Assembly (NCBI GenBank): GCA_017472605.1
Contig: JAFUPV010000024.1
Coordinates: 20,372 to 84,371 of the forward strand
DNA: 64,000 nucleotides
Direction: 5' to 3'
DNA from: Lachnospiraceae bacterium
Lineage (GTDB): Bacteria > Bacillota > Clostridia > Lachnospirales > Lachnospiraceae
Both the position numbers and the translations under genes were made by a program. Of this stretch, positions 50,503-60,601 are shown one piece after another. Every line of letters starts with the position of its first letter. Position 1 is the first letter of the stretch. Below the pieces are notes generated by a model. That model made no database searches. It was given only the letters and a program-made list of their open reading frames with translations, and was not told the DNA's origin.

Positions 50503-51993
50503 TTAGGAGTTTGGTATACATTTACTAAATGGAGCTGGTTGAAGACCAGAGCAGACGCTTTTAAACAGCCGACTGACAGAGAAACACGGAATCACACCTG
50601 TGGTAGATGCAGGAAGCTGTACGGCTGGATGGGAATGGAACATCTGATAATCATCAATGTCAGGAAGTTCGGCGATAAACGGGTATTGTCTGCCGCTGAT
50701 GATAAGTGCTTCTCCTTTTTCTTTGCTGAGACGCTGCAACTCTGAAACAGAGATCAATTTACGAACGGTACCATCTGCCAGATGAATGGCTCCGCACAGA
50801 TCACTGAGTTCGTTTAACAGAGAAAGTTCTCTGGAAGTAAGAAATACCCAGTTATCACAGTTCCCTTTGATGGTATGAGCATCTTCCCCATATTTGCCAA
50901 TCAACTGGTGCATGCTTTGAACAACAAGGAAATAACGCATATTGCGGCTCCGCGCAGCGGAAATCATTGAAGGCATATCAGGAATTTGCGGAATGTTACA
51001 GAATTCATCGAGGATGAAATTCACACGTATCGGTAATTTATTGTTATCCTCTTTCTGGGCTTCTGCAATCATAATTTCATAGGCCTGCTTGATAAAGGTT
51101 GTAGCGAGAAAATGGTAAGTTGTTTTCTCATCCGGAATAATGAGATAAACAGCTGTTTTTTCGCGGCCAAACTGGCGAATATCAATTGTATTTTCGGATA
51201 ACATGGCAGTTAAACTTTTTTGTAGATTAAATATGCGCAGCATAGAATAGAGAACGGAGATAATGGTTTCACGCGTTTTTGCTGGAGCAGTGAAGAAACC
51301 TTTATAATTAATTCCGGCGATCGAGGTTGGATCCATTGTTCCAGAGAGAGCCTTAATGTCTTCCAAGGCCTGGTGTGTCGAGAGCAGGGAAAGACTCATT
51401 AAGTTAGCCTCGTCTTTGCGGGCGCATTCCATTAGCAGGATTAGATTGGCTAATGCCAGAGAAGAAGCCATGCTTGGCCAGTACATATCTGACGTAGTTA
51501 ACGTGTGAGGAGCAGAAATGCTGGTGATAAAATCGTTCAGCATTCCAATCGCAGCTTCTTTTTGATCGGAATGGTATAAATCATAGGGAAGCGAGAGAGG
51601 GTTCCATTTATCGCTGTGATCAATGTCACGGAAGTTTAATACGATGGTTCGATATCCTTTTTCTTTTGCTAAGCCTGAGGTCTTCTGAAATAACTCACCT
51701 TTTGGATCGGTTGCGATAAAAGATTCTCCAGCTTTTGTAAGAATATTGATTAGAGGCATGCAAAAGAGACGTGATTTTTTGGAACCGGTCGAACCGAAAA
51801 TCAGGGTATGAGTATCTTTGTTATCAACATATGCAGTTTTTGCATCAGAAAAGAGCGGAAGACCGGAAGCTGGATAGTCATCTGCATTTAAATCGATAAG
51901 GGTTCCGTGGTTTTGTATTTCTTCAATCGAAGCCCAACGGGTTTCCTGCATGATATTCATATAACGTGCGTATTTATGTATTTCTTTGTTCAT
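50503..51993 (-). CDS. VirD4/TraG-like P-loop ATPase
   Basis: 496 residues from ATG 51993 (AGAGGTTAATGAA upstream). Walker A FGSTGSKKSR (Gly67-Ser74), TDPKGELF as in the coupling-protein signature, RWNPL-like KWNPLSLP, and Walker B NFILDEFCNIPQIPDM (Asp329, Glu330), then the SRNMRYFLVVQSMHQL segment typical of TraG/VirD4. No N-terminal membrane helix and no relaxase, VirB4 or other conjugation genes nearby. In this setting it may feed substrates to, or act with, the divergent EssC-type machine. It starts 4 bp after the AAA gene. Confidence 0.85.
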   Translation of the reverse strand: MNKEIHKYARYMNIMQETRWASIEEIQNHGTLIDLNADDYPASGLPLFSDAKTAYVDNKDTHTLIFGSTGSKKSRLFCMPLINILTKAGESFIATDPKGELFQKTSGLAKEKGYRTIVLNFRDIDHSDKWNPLSLPYDLYHSDQKEAAIGMLNDFITSISAPHTLTTSDMYWPSMASSLALANLILLMECARKDEANLMSLSLLSTHQALEDIKALSGTMDPTSIAGINYKGFFTAPAKTRETIISVLYSMLRIFNLQKSLTAMLSENTIDIRQFGREKTAVYLIIPDEKTTYHFLATTFIKQAYEIMIAEAQKEDNNKLPIRVNFILDEFCNIPQIPDMPSMISAARSRNMRYFLVVQSMHQLIGKYGEDAHTIKGNCDNWVFLTSRELSLLNELSDLCGAIHLADGTVRKLISVSELQRLSKEKGEALIISGRQYPFIAELPDIDDYQMFHSHPAVQLPASTTGVIPCFSVSRLFKSVCSGLQPAPFSKCIPNS

Positions 51994-51997
51994 TTCA

Positions 51998-52861
51998 TTA
52001 ACCTCTAACTGAAAATCCGATCGGATAGATTCGTTCTGTCTTGATAATTGCGCGTTCAAGGTAAGGACTGCCGACAGAAAAGGCGGACAATGTCTGCTCT
52101 GTTAACAAGGTATCGCTGTTTTGTGAATTTGAAAACGAGTCATAGACAATATCATGGCACAGCAGCTTAATTGTTTTATAACCATCAAAATATTTTCCAC
52201 GTTTTAAAATTTCAATTGAATCTACTAATAGCGATTTTGCCTGTTCATTCAGCGTAAAGCCGAAAGAGGCAAGGATATCTTCCGCATACTCAAAGAGCGA
52301 TTGGACGTCAGGCAATCTCAGAGTAAGCTTTTCGATGCGCAGATACATGGAAAGAATCGCTTCCAAAGTAGAGGAATCGGAGGCTTTAAAACTGGAGATG
52401 GTGAATATAATGAGCCAGTTATCGCTGTTGCTTGCCAAATATTCGAGGAGGCTTGTGAAATGTTCTTCTTCACAATGACCAATCCACTCGTCAATGTGAA
52501 TTCGAATCATTCCACGATATTCGCTTCGAAAACCTGCTGCATTGCGTACTTCATTCATCAGGCGGGGAATTTCAGTACATGGAGTATCAGGTGGACAATA
52601 GTTCATAAGAAACTCAAAAAATTTAACATCGCCATAAAAATCCATCAGGTTTCCCTGAGCAGCGATATATTCGGAGAGTAAGGTCAGTTTTTTTGTGATT
52701 CCAGAGCCTGGGTCAACAATCCACAGCATATCAGGAAGGATGGATGGTGTGCTAAGGGGTGTTTGCTTCAGGCGATCAGAGAGCGTATTCCATTTCTGAA
52801 CGAGATGCTTGAAGTCGTCGGCAGCCGGCAGATTCATAATCGTTTCATAGTATTGATTCAT
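51998..52861 (-). CDS. AAA-type ATPase
   Basis: 287 residues from ATG 52861 (AATGAGGATTTTTCT upstream). A P-loop variant DPGSGITKKLTLLSEY (about 50-65), Walker B-like IRIHIDEWIGH (Asp124, Glu125), sensor-like WLIIFTISSF, and a C-terminal helical lid (FEYAEDILASFGFTLNEQAKSLL). The lid layout recalls CbxX/EccA-type AAA proteins, which assist type VII secretion in other bacteria. That link is an inference. Transcribed with the VirD4-like gene and divergent from the secretion operon. Confidence 0.7.
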   Translation of the reverse strand: MNQYYETIMNLPAADDFKHLVQKWNTLSDRLKQTPLSTPSILPDMLWIVDPGSGITKKLTLLSEYIAAQGNLMDFYGDVKFFEFLMNYCPPDTPCTEIPRLMNEVRNAAGFRSEYRGMIRIHIDEWIGHCEEEHFTSLLEYLASNSDNWLIIFTISSFKASDSSTLEAILSMYLRIEKLTLRLPDVQSLFEYAEDILASFGFTLNEQAKSLLVDSIEILKRGKYFDGYKTIKLLCHDIVYDSFSNSQNSDTLLTEQTLSAFSVGSPYLERAIIKTERIYPIGFSVRG

Positions 52862-53048
52862 AGAAAAATCCTCATTAATTTGTGGAATGATTATAGGATA
52901 ACTTTTTTCTATTTTAGTAAAAAAGAAGCTACATGTCAATGAGAATATAAAGCAGGTAAGAAAAGTTCATACGGTTATCTAATATAAATGAAGAAAAATT
53001 ATAATCGATAGAGGAAGGGGAAAATGGTGATAAATTACAAGCGAATAG

Positions 53049-53077
53049 TTGATTTTTTTTGTTTATTATGCTATAAA
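53049..53077 (+). promoter_or_regulatory. Promoter of the type VII-like secretion operon
   Basis: TTGATT at 53049-53054, 17-bp spacer, TATAAA at 53072-53077, about 48 bp before the first start codon. The 263-bp gap 52862-53124 is very A+T rich and divides the two divergent transcripts. Confidence 0.7.
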
Positions 53078-53124
53078 TAAAAAAGGATACTAATCGTGAA
53101 AATGGTTATGTGAGGAGGAACGAA

Positions 53125-53412
53125 ATGGCAAGTTTTTATTATGATATCAGTAGGATGCATCAGGCAGCTGAAGAGATTCGAAACCGGGTGAAGACGTATA
53201 ACAATGCAAAAACAGCAATGGATGATATTGTGGAAACACTGATATGGTCAGAGGATCCGGTATATACAGCGTATAAGAAAAAATATGAAGAGGAAGCAAA
53301 AATTGCAGCAGAAAATGTTGCAAAATTGATGACTCAGTATGCTGACCTGATGGGGGCAATGGCAGATGCTTTGGATCGAAGTCAGAAGAATGCATTGTCT
53401 GATATTGAATAG
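53125..53412 (+). CDS. WXG100-like secreted protein
   Basis: 95 residues from ATG 53125, after GAGGAGGAACGAA. Two long helices separated by a turn with Trp41 (LIWSEDPVY), where WXG100 proteins have Trp-x-Gly; here the third residue is Glu. Begins ASFYYDISRMHQAAEEI. No signal peptide. Expected to form a helical hairpin, dimerise, and be exported by the EssC-type ATPase. It is closely parallel to the protein at 60865. Confidence 0.82.
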   Translation: MASFYYDISRMHQAAEEIRNRVKTYNNAKTAMDDIVETLIWSEDPVYTAYKKKYEEEAKIAAENVAKLMTQYADLMGAMADALDRSQKNALSDIE

Positions 53413-53458
53413 TGAAAATGCTTTATGGGAAAAACGATAGCGATGGAGGGAAAAGAGC

Positions 53459-53794
53459 ATGAAGATGGCAGTAACAGAAAATAATTCGGGAATGTCAACT
53501 GTTAGAATCGATGTACAGCAGGTGAAGAAAGCGGGGGAATCGTTTATTGAAAACGTTGACAAGCTGTATGATGAGCTATGCGAGATTGAATCATTAATTG
53601 CAGCCAGTAAAAACTATTTCGATAGTGAAGCAGCTACTGATCTTAGATATAAATTCAGCAAATCCGCAGAAACGTTTAGCCGGTTCCAGACGTTTTTAAA
53701 ACAGTATGGAGAGTACATAAAAACGTATGCAGGTAATATTGAAGGTATAGATGCTAAGGTTGAAGAAACCTTATACCAGTTTAGTGATATATAA
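53459..53794 (+). CDS. WXG100-superfamily helical protein
   Basis: 111 residues; GGAGGG precedes the ATG. Two helices around NYFDSEAATDLRYKFSK, without a central Trp, preceded by a short strand-like start (GMSTVRIDVQQVKKAGESF). The C-terminal helix ends YIKTYAGNIEGIDAKVEETL. Likely partner of the first WXG100-like protein in a heterodimer or a chaperone for the next gene's product. Confidence 0.7.
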   Translation: MKMAVTENNSGMSTVRIDVQQVKKAGESFIENVDKLYDELCEIESLIAASKNYFDSEAATDLRYKFSKSAETFSRFQTFLKQYGEYIKTYAGNIEGIDAKVEETLYQFSDI

Positions 53795-53918
53795 TGACAC
53801 AAATAAAATGATCAGGTGAAGACCGTCCAGATCGCTGAAATCACACAAATTGATAAAAGCGAAGGGATGGTCTACTGTTTTTGCAGACTGTTTCTGAGTC
53901 TATATGTGGGGGATCAGA

Positions 53919-56033
53919 ATGGCAGATATCGTTGATTATGCAGAACAAAAAGCAGGGGTCTCTTTTGAAGAGAATTCATTTAATGAGATTGATGGCCTCG
54001 TGTTAAGCGAGTTAACTTATGTAAAGTGGGAGCGGATTAATTGGAGCAACGCAAGTTCAGGTATTACAATGGGTGAACAGGGGATTTCATTGAATGAAGC
54101 AATAAAGATTGCATTAAACAATGAAAATGAATCGCTTCTGACGGAGAATCAGGAAAGACTTCTTCGTGCGCTTGAAGGGAGCGAACGATATGGTTCAATT
54201 GTTGTGAGTAATCTGTGTGTGGATCCGGCGAAAAATGGAGTCGTAGATTTAGGCTTGGAGGATGGGGAACCGGAACAGTTTTGTGCAATGACATTTTCGT
54301 CCAAGAATAAAGATTGTGATTCCATTCAGCATTTTATTGCATACCGTGGTACGGATAATACTCTGGAAGGCTGGTATGAGGATTTCCTCATGGCATATGA
54401 TCCGGAGACGCAGGCACAGACGGACTCAACCTGGTATGTGAATCAGATTGCGGATATGTTTCCGGACGGTGATTTGCGTCTTGGAGGACATTCAAAAGGT
54501 GGAAACGACACGATGCATGCCTTTCTGCATTGCGACGAAAATGTGCGCGACCGTGTTGTAAAACTATACAGCTATGATGGCCCCGGGCTTCACGAGGATG
54601 CAATTAATGAGCATTATGGAGAGATGCTGCAACTGCTGGAAGGAACAGCCATTGCTCCGTTTGACTCAGTAATCGGTAATTTACTGGTTGAAAATGGCTT
54701 TCAGTTTGTAGATACGAACACAGGAATCCTGGCAGATCATGATGGATTTAGCTGGCAGATTGATATCGAGGGTGACCAGTTTGTACAGAAAGAACAATCT
54801 GCGTTATCAAAGTATTTAGATGAGACATTTGATGATTGGCTTGCTGCCTTAAATTCTGAAGAAAGAAAAGTTGTAATTGATACCGTATGGGGATGGATTT
54901 ATACGCTTGGCTGTTCAAACTTTGATGAAGTGGGAGTTCAGTTCGCGGAACAGCCGACAGCGACAATACAATCGCTTGTTCAATATATTGCAGATTTGGA
55001 TGAGGAGCAGAGAACAATCTTTTTGTCGGATATTGGAAAATGTCTGGTTTCTATTACTGATAATTTCCTTGAAGACTATTGCCCGGGATATGAAAACGTA
55101 CGCGGTAAGCTCATTGATGTATTTATGCAGAACGAGATTTATTCTTTTGATGATTTAAAAGCATATTTCCTGGAGGAACCGGTTTATGCACCGATAAATA
55201 TCATGTCAGAGCTGATTACCGATTTGCAGACGGTTGAAGGACTTGGTCAGATGTTCACAGCAATTGTAACAGTGGCAACCGTTACAATATTGATAGTCAC
55301 TTTTGCTGAAGCTGCGGTATGTCTTGCCGCAGCAGGAACGGTGATTCTTATGTCCTCGCCAGTAGTAAAATCTGTTGCCAGTGCAGTTATTGCGATTTTG
55401 ACTGTTAAATCTTCTATTGAATATGTAAAAACGCATTGGCAGGAGGTAAAAGATATCGTTTTACAGGCGGGCGAATATGTACAGGAGAAAATAAACGCAT
55501 TCGTTGAGACTGTGAAGTTGGAAGTGACCAATCGTGTGAATGAGATGGTTTCCAAGATTCTTTGTGAAGCAGAAAGCAGTATAGATTGCAGGGAAGGATG
55601 GACGGGTGAGATTCGAGAATGGATCAAGGCAATGCTGAAACAGCTGGGCGATTCCATGAGTACATCTATTACAATTACGGTGGCAGTTGCGAATCCGATT
55701 ATGTACTCACTGGTAAGGATTGCCGGAAATCTCTTTCAGCAGGCGGTTACAATTGATATGCCAAGACTTCAGAATGCAGTGAATCAGATGGACCGTCTGG
55801 CAACACGTGTACAGAAGCTGGATGAATCGCTGAATGGACTTTACAGAAAACTTTGTATAAATAGCATCGAACAGGGAGAGGGCGTCTTTACGTCTCTGGC
55901 AAACATGTACCAGATATTTTCTGCAGATATTAATGTGGATGATGGATGGAAAATCAGGCGTAAGGCCAATGCAATCAGTGAGCTGTTTCGAAGATACGAT
56001 GAAATTGAAACGTGGATTAAGCGGCAATTGTAA
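53919..56033 (+). CDS. DUF2974 (Mbeg1-like) serine hydrolase with membrane segments and helical tail
   Basis: 704 residues from ATG 53919, chosen because GGGGGATCAGA matches the site of the next gene; ATG 53904 is in frame. The alpha/beta-hydrolase part has AYRGTDNTLEGWYEDF and the nucleophile elbow GGHSKGGN (Ser192), the DUF2974 pattern. Residues about 435-490 hold two hydrophobic helices, and the rest is amphipathic helix ending with a WXG-like bundle (DMPRLQNAVNQMDRLATRV). A lipase joined to a helical secretion-type module is what a type VII effector could look like, but the order (enzyme first) is reversed from LXG toxins. Phospholipase activity is an inference. Confidence 0.78.
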   Translation: MADIVDYAEQKAGVSFEENSFNEIDGLVLSELTYVKWERINWSNASSGITMGEQGISLNEAIKIALNNENESLLTENQERLLRALEGSERYGSIVVSNLCVDPAKNGVVDLGLEDGEPEQFCAMTFSSKNKDCDSIQHFIAYRGTDNTLEGWYEDFLMAYDPETQAQTDSTWYVNQIADMFPDGDLRLGGHSKGGNDTMHAFLHCDENVRDRVVKLYSYDGPGLHEDAINEHYGEMLQLLEGTAIAPFDSVIGNLLVENGFQFVDTNTGILADHDGFSWQIDIEGDQFVQKEQSALSKYLDETFDDWLAALNSEERKVVIDTVWGWIYTLGCSNFDEVGVQFAEQPTATIQSLVQYIADLDEEQRTIFLSDIGKCLVSITDNFLEDYCPGYENVRGKLIDVFMQNEIYSFDDLKAYFLEEPVYAPINIMSELITDLQTVEGLGQMFTAIVTVATVTILIVTFAEAAVCLAAAGTVILMSSPVVKSVASAVIAILTVKSSIEYVKTHWQEVKDIVLQAGEYVQEKINAFVETVKLEVTNRVNEMVSKILCEAESSIDCREGWTGEIREWIKAMLKQLGDSMSTSITITVAVANPIMYSLVRIAGNLFQQAVTIDMPRLQNAVNQMDRLATRVQKLDESLNGLYRKLCINSIEQGEGVFTSLANMYQIFSADINVDDGWKIRRKANAISELFRRYDEIETWIKRQL

Positions 56034-56048
56034 TGCGGGGGGATCGGA

Positions 56049-59000
56049 ATGCAGATATATTTACTTAGAGCATCAGAGCTTAGGAAGACTTTTCTGCCTG
56101 AAAGAGTCAGTGGGCAGTATATCATTGAGTATACAAATGAAAGCGGAGACAGTAAGCCATTACTTCAGATTAGCTCTAAGCAGGGGCATTGGGTTATTAC
56201 TGAAAACAGGTATGTTCAAATCAAACCTTACGACGAAAATCTGAAGAAATCACTTACAACCCAGGAATACGGGGAATATGAGCTGCGTGAAAACGGAATC
56301 TATTATTTGCTGCGAGAGAAGAAAGAACTCATGTTGATCATGACAGAGAGAGAGACAGAAAACCGAAAACGGTTTCAACTGTATCAGATTCCAACCGGTG
56401 GGGTGGTTGAAGTAGGAAGAGCATCATTTAATACGATACAGTATGATCATAAATTTGTCCATGATCCCCGCCATATACGAATTACTTATCGAAACAACAG
56501 CATTACAGTGTCTGATTGTGAAGACTGCAATGAAAAGCAGCAAAAAAATCAGGCGTATTTGAATCAGACCAGAATTGATAGGGAATTGAGCGCCCATATT
56601 GGTGATACTATTTTTTTGTTTGGCTTAAAAATTGTGTTGGGAAAAGATTTTATTGCCATTAATAATCCGGATGGAAAGGTGAAAACAAATCTTCAGGAAA
56701 AGCCTGTTCTTTCGTTTACGCCGGAAGAGGAGGAAGGAGATTACGAATTTGAAGAAAAGGCAGATGGGTTCTCGTCGGCACCAAGAGAACGAAGAGAGAT
56801 GCAGAAACGCCAGTTCGTAGTAGAGAATCCGCCTCAAATGCCGGAAGAAAATGATCTTCCGTGGATTCTTATGTTTGGTCCGACTCTTACGATGGCTGTG
56901 GGTTCCCTGTTTTCCAGTGCTTTTACAGTCAGTAACGTGGTTTCAAACAGCGGAGACATCAAAAGCACACTTCCGACGCTGATTACTTCAATTATTATGG
57001 TGATTGGGACGTTGGGATGGCCGGTTATAAGTAAGAGAGAACAGAAACGCAGTCAGAAACGTAAAGCAGAGGATACAGAGAAAACGTATGGAAAATATCT
57101 GGCATGGTTAGAGGAAGAAATCCAGGAAACGGCGCGAATACAAAAAGAAATTCTTCAAGAGAACAATCCAGCTTTAAGTGAATGTATTAAGAAAATTGAA
57201 GAAGTGCAGGAAACCCTGTGGAATCGAAGTCAGAGACATCCAGATTTTCTTGACGTAATGATTGGTACTGGAGATGTGGGGCTGGATGCTGAGTTCTCGT
57301 TTCCGGACAGACACTTTATGTCAGAGATTGGAACTTCGGCAGAAGCCATGTATGAACTGGTAGACAGACCGCATCTTGTAAAGCAGGTTCCAGTGACAAT
57401 TCCGCTGAAGGGGGCAGGGATTGTTGGTGTGATTGGAGATCGTGGGGAAGTTATCAGTTTTGTGAAAGCACTGCTCATTGAATTGACTGCACTGCATAAT
57501 TTTGAAGATTTGAAAATTATATTCATATATAATGAAAAAGAAAGAAGTGAATGGGAATTTGTTAAGTGGATTCCACATCTTTGGAATGAGGAACGAACGC
57601 TGCGCTGTGTGGCAAATGATCCGGATGAAGTGAAAATTATTTCTGATTATATCAGTGCTGTCCGAATTCAGGGAGAAAGCAGAGCAATCCCGCAGAACAG
57701 ACCGTATTATTTGATTTTTGCTGCCGACAAAAGACTGGCGGAAAGAGCACAGGCAGTAAAAGAACTGTACAAAAATCCTGACAGTACAAACATGACTCTG
57801 CTTGCGTTATATGATGAGAGACAATATTTGCCGAATGCATGCTCCTATGTAATTGATTTACAGAATGACAACAGCAGAACATCTGCAACTTTGTCCGATT
57901 ATAATGATATAACTGGTAATAAGATATGCTGCAGTGATGTGATCCGTTACGATGGAAATCCGGAAGAAATTTTTACTAAAATGGCAAATATCAAACTGGA
58001 TTCGGATAGTGGAAGGAAACATCTCCCGACGGAATATACCTTCATGGAAATGCTTGGCATTGGAAGAGTGGAACAGCTTGATCTGCTAAGACGATGGAAA
58101 CAGCACAATGCAGTTGATTCATTAAGTGCACCAATTGGAATCGATGCAGATGGCTATATGATTTCTCTGGATATCCATGAGAAAGCACATGGTCCGCATG
58201 GACTGATAGCAGGAATGACTGGATCAGGAAAAAGTGAGTTCATCATTTCCTATATCGCATCAATGGCAGTAAATTATTCGCCAGAAGATGTTGCATTTGT
58301 ATTGATCGATTTTAAGGGCGGTGGTATGGCAGATGTATTTAAAGACTTACCACATACAGCCGGTTTGATTACAAACCTGGACGGAAACGAACTGAGGCGT
58401 TCTTTTCTTGCAATTGAACATGAATTGGAAAAACGACAAAAATTGTTTAAAGTCATTGGTAATCAGAAAAAAATCAGTAATATTGATATTTATAAATACC
58501 AGAAACTGCGTCGTGAAGACCACAGTTTAAAACCATTACCACATTTGATTCTGATTTCCGATGAATTTGCCGAATTGAAACAACAGCATCGGGAATTTAT
58601 GGAGCAGCTGATCCGAATTGCACGTATTGGAAGAAGTTTGGGTGTACATTTGATCTTAGCGACTCAGAAGCCGGATGGTGTAGTGGATGACCAGATTAAG
58701 AGCAACATTCGTTTTAAAATTGCGCTGAAGGTACAGGATAAAGGTGACAGTCAGAGAATGATTGACAGACCGGATGCGGCATGGATTGTGAATTCAGGCC
58801 GGTTCTACTTCCAGGTAGGAAACGATGAGGTGTTCGAGTATGGACAGTCCCCCTGGTCAGGAGCTTTATATGAGCCCAGAGATCAGGTGAGAAAAAATAT
58901 GCACGATTACATAGAAGTGTTAAATGAGCAGGGGATTGCTTTGTGCAGAGAGCGGGTTCCTGCCGGAAAAAGAAATCCGGATTTGCCGGAGAAACAGATT

Positions 59001-60593
59001 GATGCTTTCGTTTCTTTTATCAATCAGACGGCAAAGGAATTCCAGTGCAGTGCAGAAAAATTGTGGCTGCGTCCACTGGATCCGCCAAAAGAAGAACAGT
59101 TAAAATCTGTACTTTTTGAGACCAAAATAGTTCCATATGTTTTGAATCCGATGATCGGAATGTATGATGATCTTCGTAATCAGAAGCATTTGCCGCTTAC
59201 CGTTCCGTTTACGGAAGCAGGAAATGCGTTGTTATATGGAGCCGCCGGAAGCGGTAAACTGGATTTTGTGAATCGCCTGTTAATTTCTCTGATGGAAAAT
59301 CATTCACCGGATGAAGTGATGATCTATATTTGTGATTGTGATGAAGGTGCGTTGTCCGCTTTTGAAGAATCACCACATATCGGCAGGATTATCATCGGAG
59401 AGGCGCGGATAGAAACAGAGGAGCTAATGGAAACAATTAATTGTGAGCTGGAGAATCGCCGCAAACTTTTAAAAAAATATGGAGGTGACTTCCAGAATTA
59501 TGTCCGAAACTCTGGGAAATCAATGCCTAATTTATTGTTAATTGTTCATAATTATGCAAACTTTGCCGATGGATATACTGCTGCAAGGGAAAAAATTACG
59601 CGTTTGACCAGAGAAGGTACGAAATATGGAATTTATGTGCTGGTAACAGGCAGTGTCTGTGGTTCGATTCCCTACATGATGCAGCCTCTTTTTAAAAATA
59701 CATATACGCTGCGCCAGAATCAGGATGATCAGTACCGTGAAATTATTGGCAATACAGGTGGAATTTTGCCTGAGCCTTTCAAAGGCCGCGGTCTTGTTCG
59801 GGTTGGAGGCGTTGCCTGTGAGTTTCAGACTGATCTGGTATTTGAAGAGAAAGACAATGTATACGAGGCGATTCAACAGTTTTGTAAGGAATTGCGCAAA
59901 CGCAATCCAAAGAATGAACCGTTTGCAAATTTGATGGAAGAACGTGAAAAAGGGTGGAGTGAACTTGTATATCAGATGGATGCTTTGCCAGTCGCTTATG
60001 ATAAGAGAAAACGAAATGTGATTGCTCTTCCCGTCTCAAAGGAGATTGTTACAGCAGTTGTTTATGACGAAAAGAGTAAAGCGCATAAAGAAAACTTCCT
60101 TCATGCAATCCACCAGACTGGAGAAAAAATCATCTGTTTGGATCAGAAGGCGGGAGAAAAGATTGATCAGCTGACGAAAGAAATGTGTCAGCGGAAGGAA
60201 TTTGGATTAAAAGCGCAAGAAAACAATTGTCCGTGGCCAGATTATGAACATTTGTATCTGATAATGGATGGAGTAGAGTTTTTGCATGTGAGTGATGAGC
60301 AAAATGTGAAACTTCAGTCGATTTTGCTATGCCAAAACATTAATTTTCATGTTCATGTCATTATCATTGAGAGTGCAGAGCAGATGAAGGAACTTGCGAC
60401 CACTCCGATATGGAAAAGATTATGTAAGCGCGTAAGACAGGGAATTGTTCTTACAAATGATGAGTTTTCCCACATGATGTATAAGACAGAGAATAGACTG
60501 GGTGAAGTCGAGTCAAATTCAGACGGTCTTGTCATCATAAATGGAAATGCAGTGACAGCAGAGATGCTGCCAATGAAAGAAAGACAGGAGTGA
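56049..60593 (+). CDS. essC: EssC-type type VII secretion ATPase
   Basis: 1514 residues from ATG 56049. An FHA domain (about 115-205, GGVVEVGRASFNTIQYDH), two membrane helices (about 273-325), then tandem FtsK/SpoIIIE ATPase domains. The first is intact: Walker A GMTGSGKSE (Lys728), Walker B LILISDEFAE (Asp838, Glu839) and ATQKP. The second has GAAGSGKLD (Lys1070 followed by Leu) and LLLIVHNYAN instead of an acidic Walker B, so it is probably inactive in hydrolysis. A third domain is degenerate. This is the motor of type VIIb secretion, at the cytoplasmic membrane. It is preceded by the hydrolase gene (15 bp) and followed by the YukD-like gene. Confidence 0.92.
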   Translation: MQIYLLRASELRKTFLPERVSGQYIIEYTNESGDSKPLLQISSKQGHWVITENRYVQIKPYDENLKKSLTTQEYGEYELRENGIYYLLREKKELMLIMTERETENRKRFQLYQIPTGGVVEVGRASFNTIQYDHKFVHDPRHIRITYRNNSITVSDCEDCNEKQQKNQAYLNQTRIDRELSAHIGDTIFLFGLKIVLGKDFIAINNPDGKVKTNLQEKPVLSFTPEEEEGDYEFEEKADGFSSAPRERREMQKRQFVVENPPQMPEENDLPWILMFGPTLTMAVGSLFSSAFTVSNVVSNSGDIKSTLPTLITSIIMVIGTLGWPVISKREQKRSQKRKAEDTEKTYGKYLAWLEEEIQETARIQKEILQENNPALSECIKKIEEVQETLWNRSQRHPDFLDVMIGTGDVGLDAEFSFPDRHFMSEIGTSAEAMYELVDRPHLVKQVPVTIPLKGAGIVGVIGDRGEVISFVKALLIELTALHNFEDLKIIFIYNEKERSEWEFVKWIPHLWNEERTLRCVANDPDEVKIISDYISAVRIQGESRAIPQNRPYYLIFAADKRLAERAQAVKELYKNPDSTNMTLLALYDERQYLPNACSYVIDLQNDNSRTSATLSDYNDITGNKICCSDVIRYDGNPEEIFTKMANIKLDSDSGRKHLPTEYTFMEMLGIGRVEQLDLLRRWKQHNAVDSLSAPIGIDADGYMISLDIHEKAHGPHGLIAGMTGSGKSEFIISYIASMAVNYSPEDVAFVLIDFKGGGMADVFKDLPHTAGLITNLDGNELRRSFLAIEHELEKRQKLFKVIGNQKKISNIDIYKYQKLRREDHSLKPLPHLILISDEFAELKQQHREFMEQLIRIARIGRSLGVHLILATQKPDGVVDDQIKSNIRFKIALKVQDKGDSQRMIDRPDAAWIVNSGRFYFQVGNDEVFEYGQSPWSGALYEPRDQVRKNMHDYIEVLNEQGIALCRERVPAGKRNPDLPEKQIDAFVSFINQTAKEFQCSAEKLWLRPLDPPKEEQLKSVLFETKIVPYVLNPMIGMYDDLRNQKHLPLTVPFTEAGNALLYGAAGSGKLDFVNRLLISLMENHSPDEVMIYICDCDEGALSAFEESPHIGRIIIGEARIETEELMETINCELENRRKLLKKYGGDFQNYVRNSGKSMPNLLLIVHNYANFADGYTAAREKITRLTREGTKYGIYVLVTGSVCGSIPYMMQPLFKNTYTLRQNQDDQYREIIGNTGGILPEPFKGRGLVRVGGVACEFQTDLVFEEKDNVYEAIQQFCKELRKRNPKNEPFANLMEEREKGWSELVYQMDALPVAYDKRKRNVIALPVSKEIVTAVVYDEKSKAHKENFLHAIHQTGEKIICLDQKAGEKIDQLTKEMCQRKEFGLKAQENNCPWPDYEHLYLIMDGVEFLHVSDEQNVKLQSILLCQNINFHVHVIIIESAEQMKELATTPIWKRLCKRVRQGIVLTNDEFSHMMYKTENRLGEVESNSDGLVIINGNAVTAEMLPMKERQE

Positions 60594-60601
60594 AAACATG
60601 T

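Noticed and set aside
50458-50745. A rightward 95-codon frame
   Set aside because: It is antisense to the end of the VirD4-like gene and has no ribosome site.
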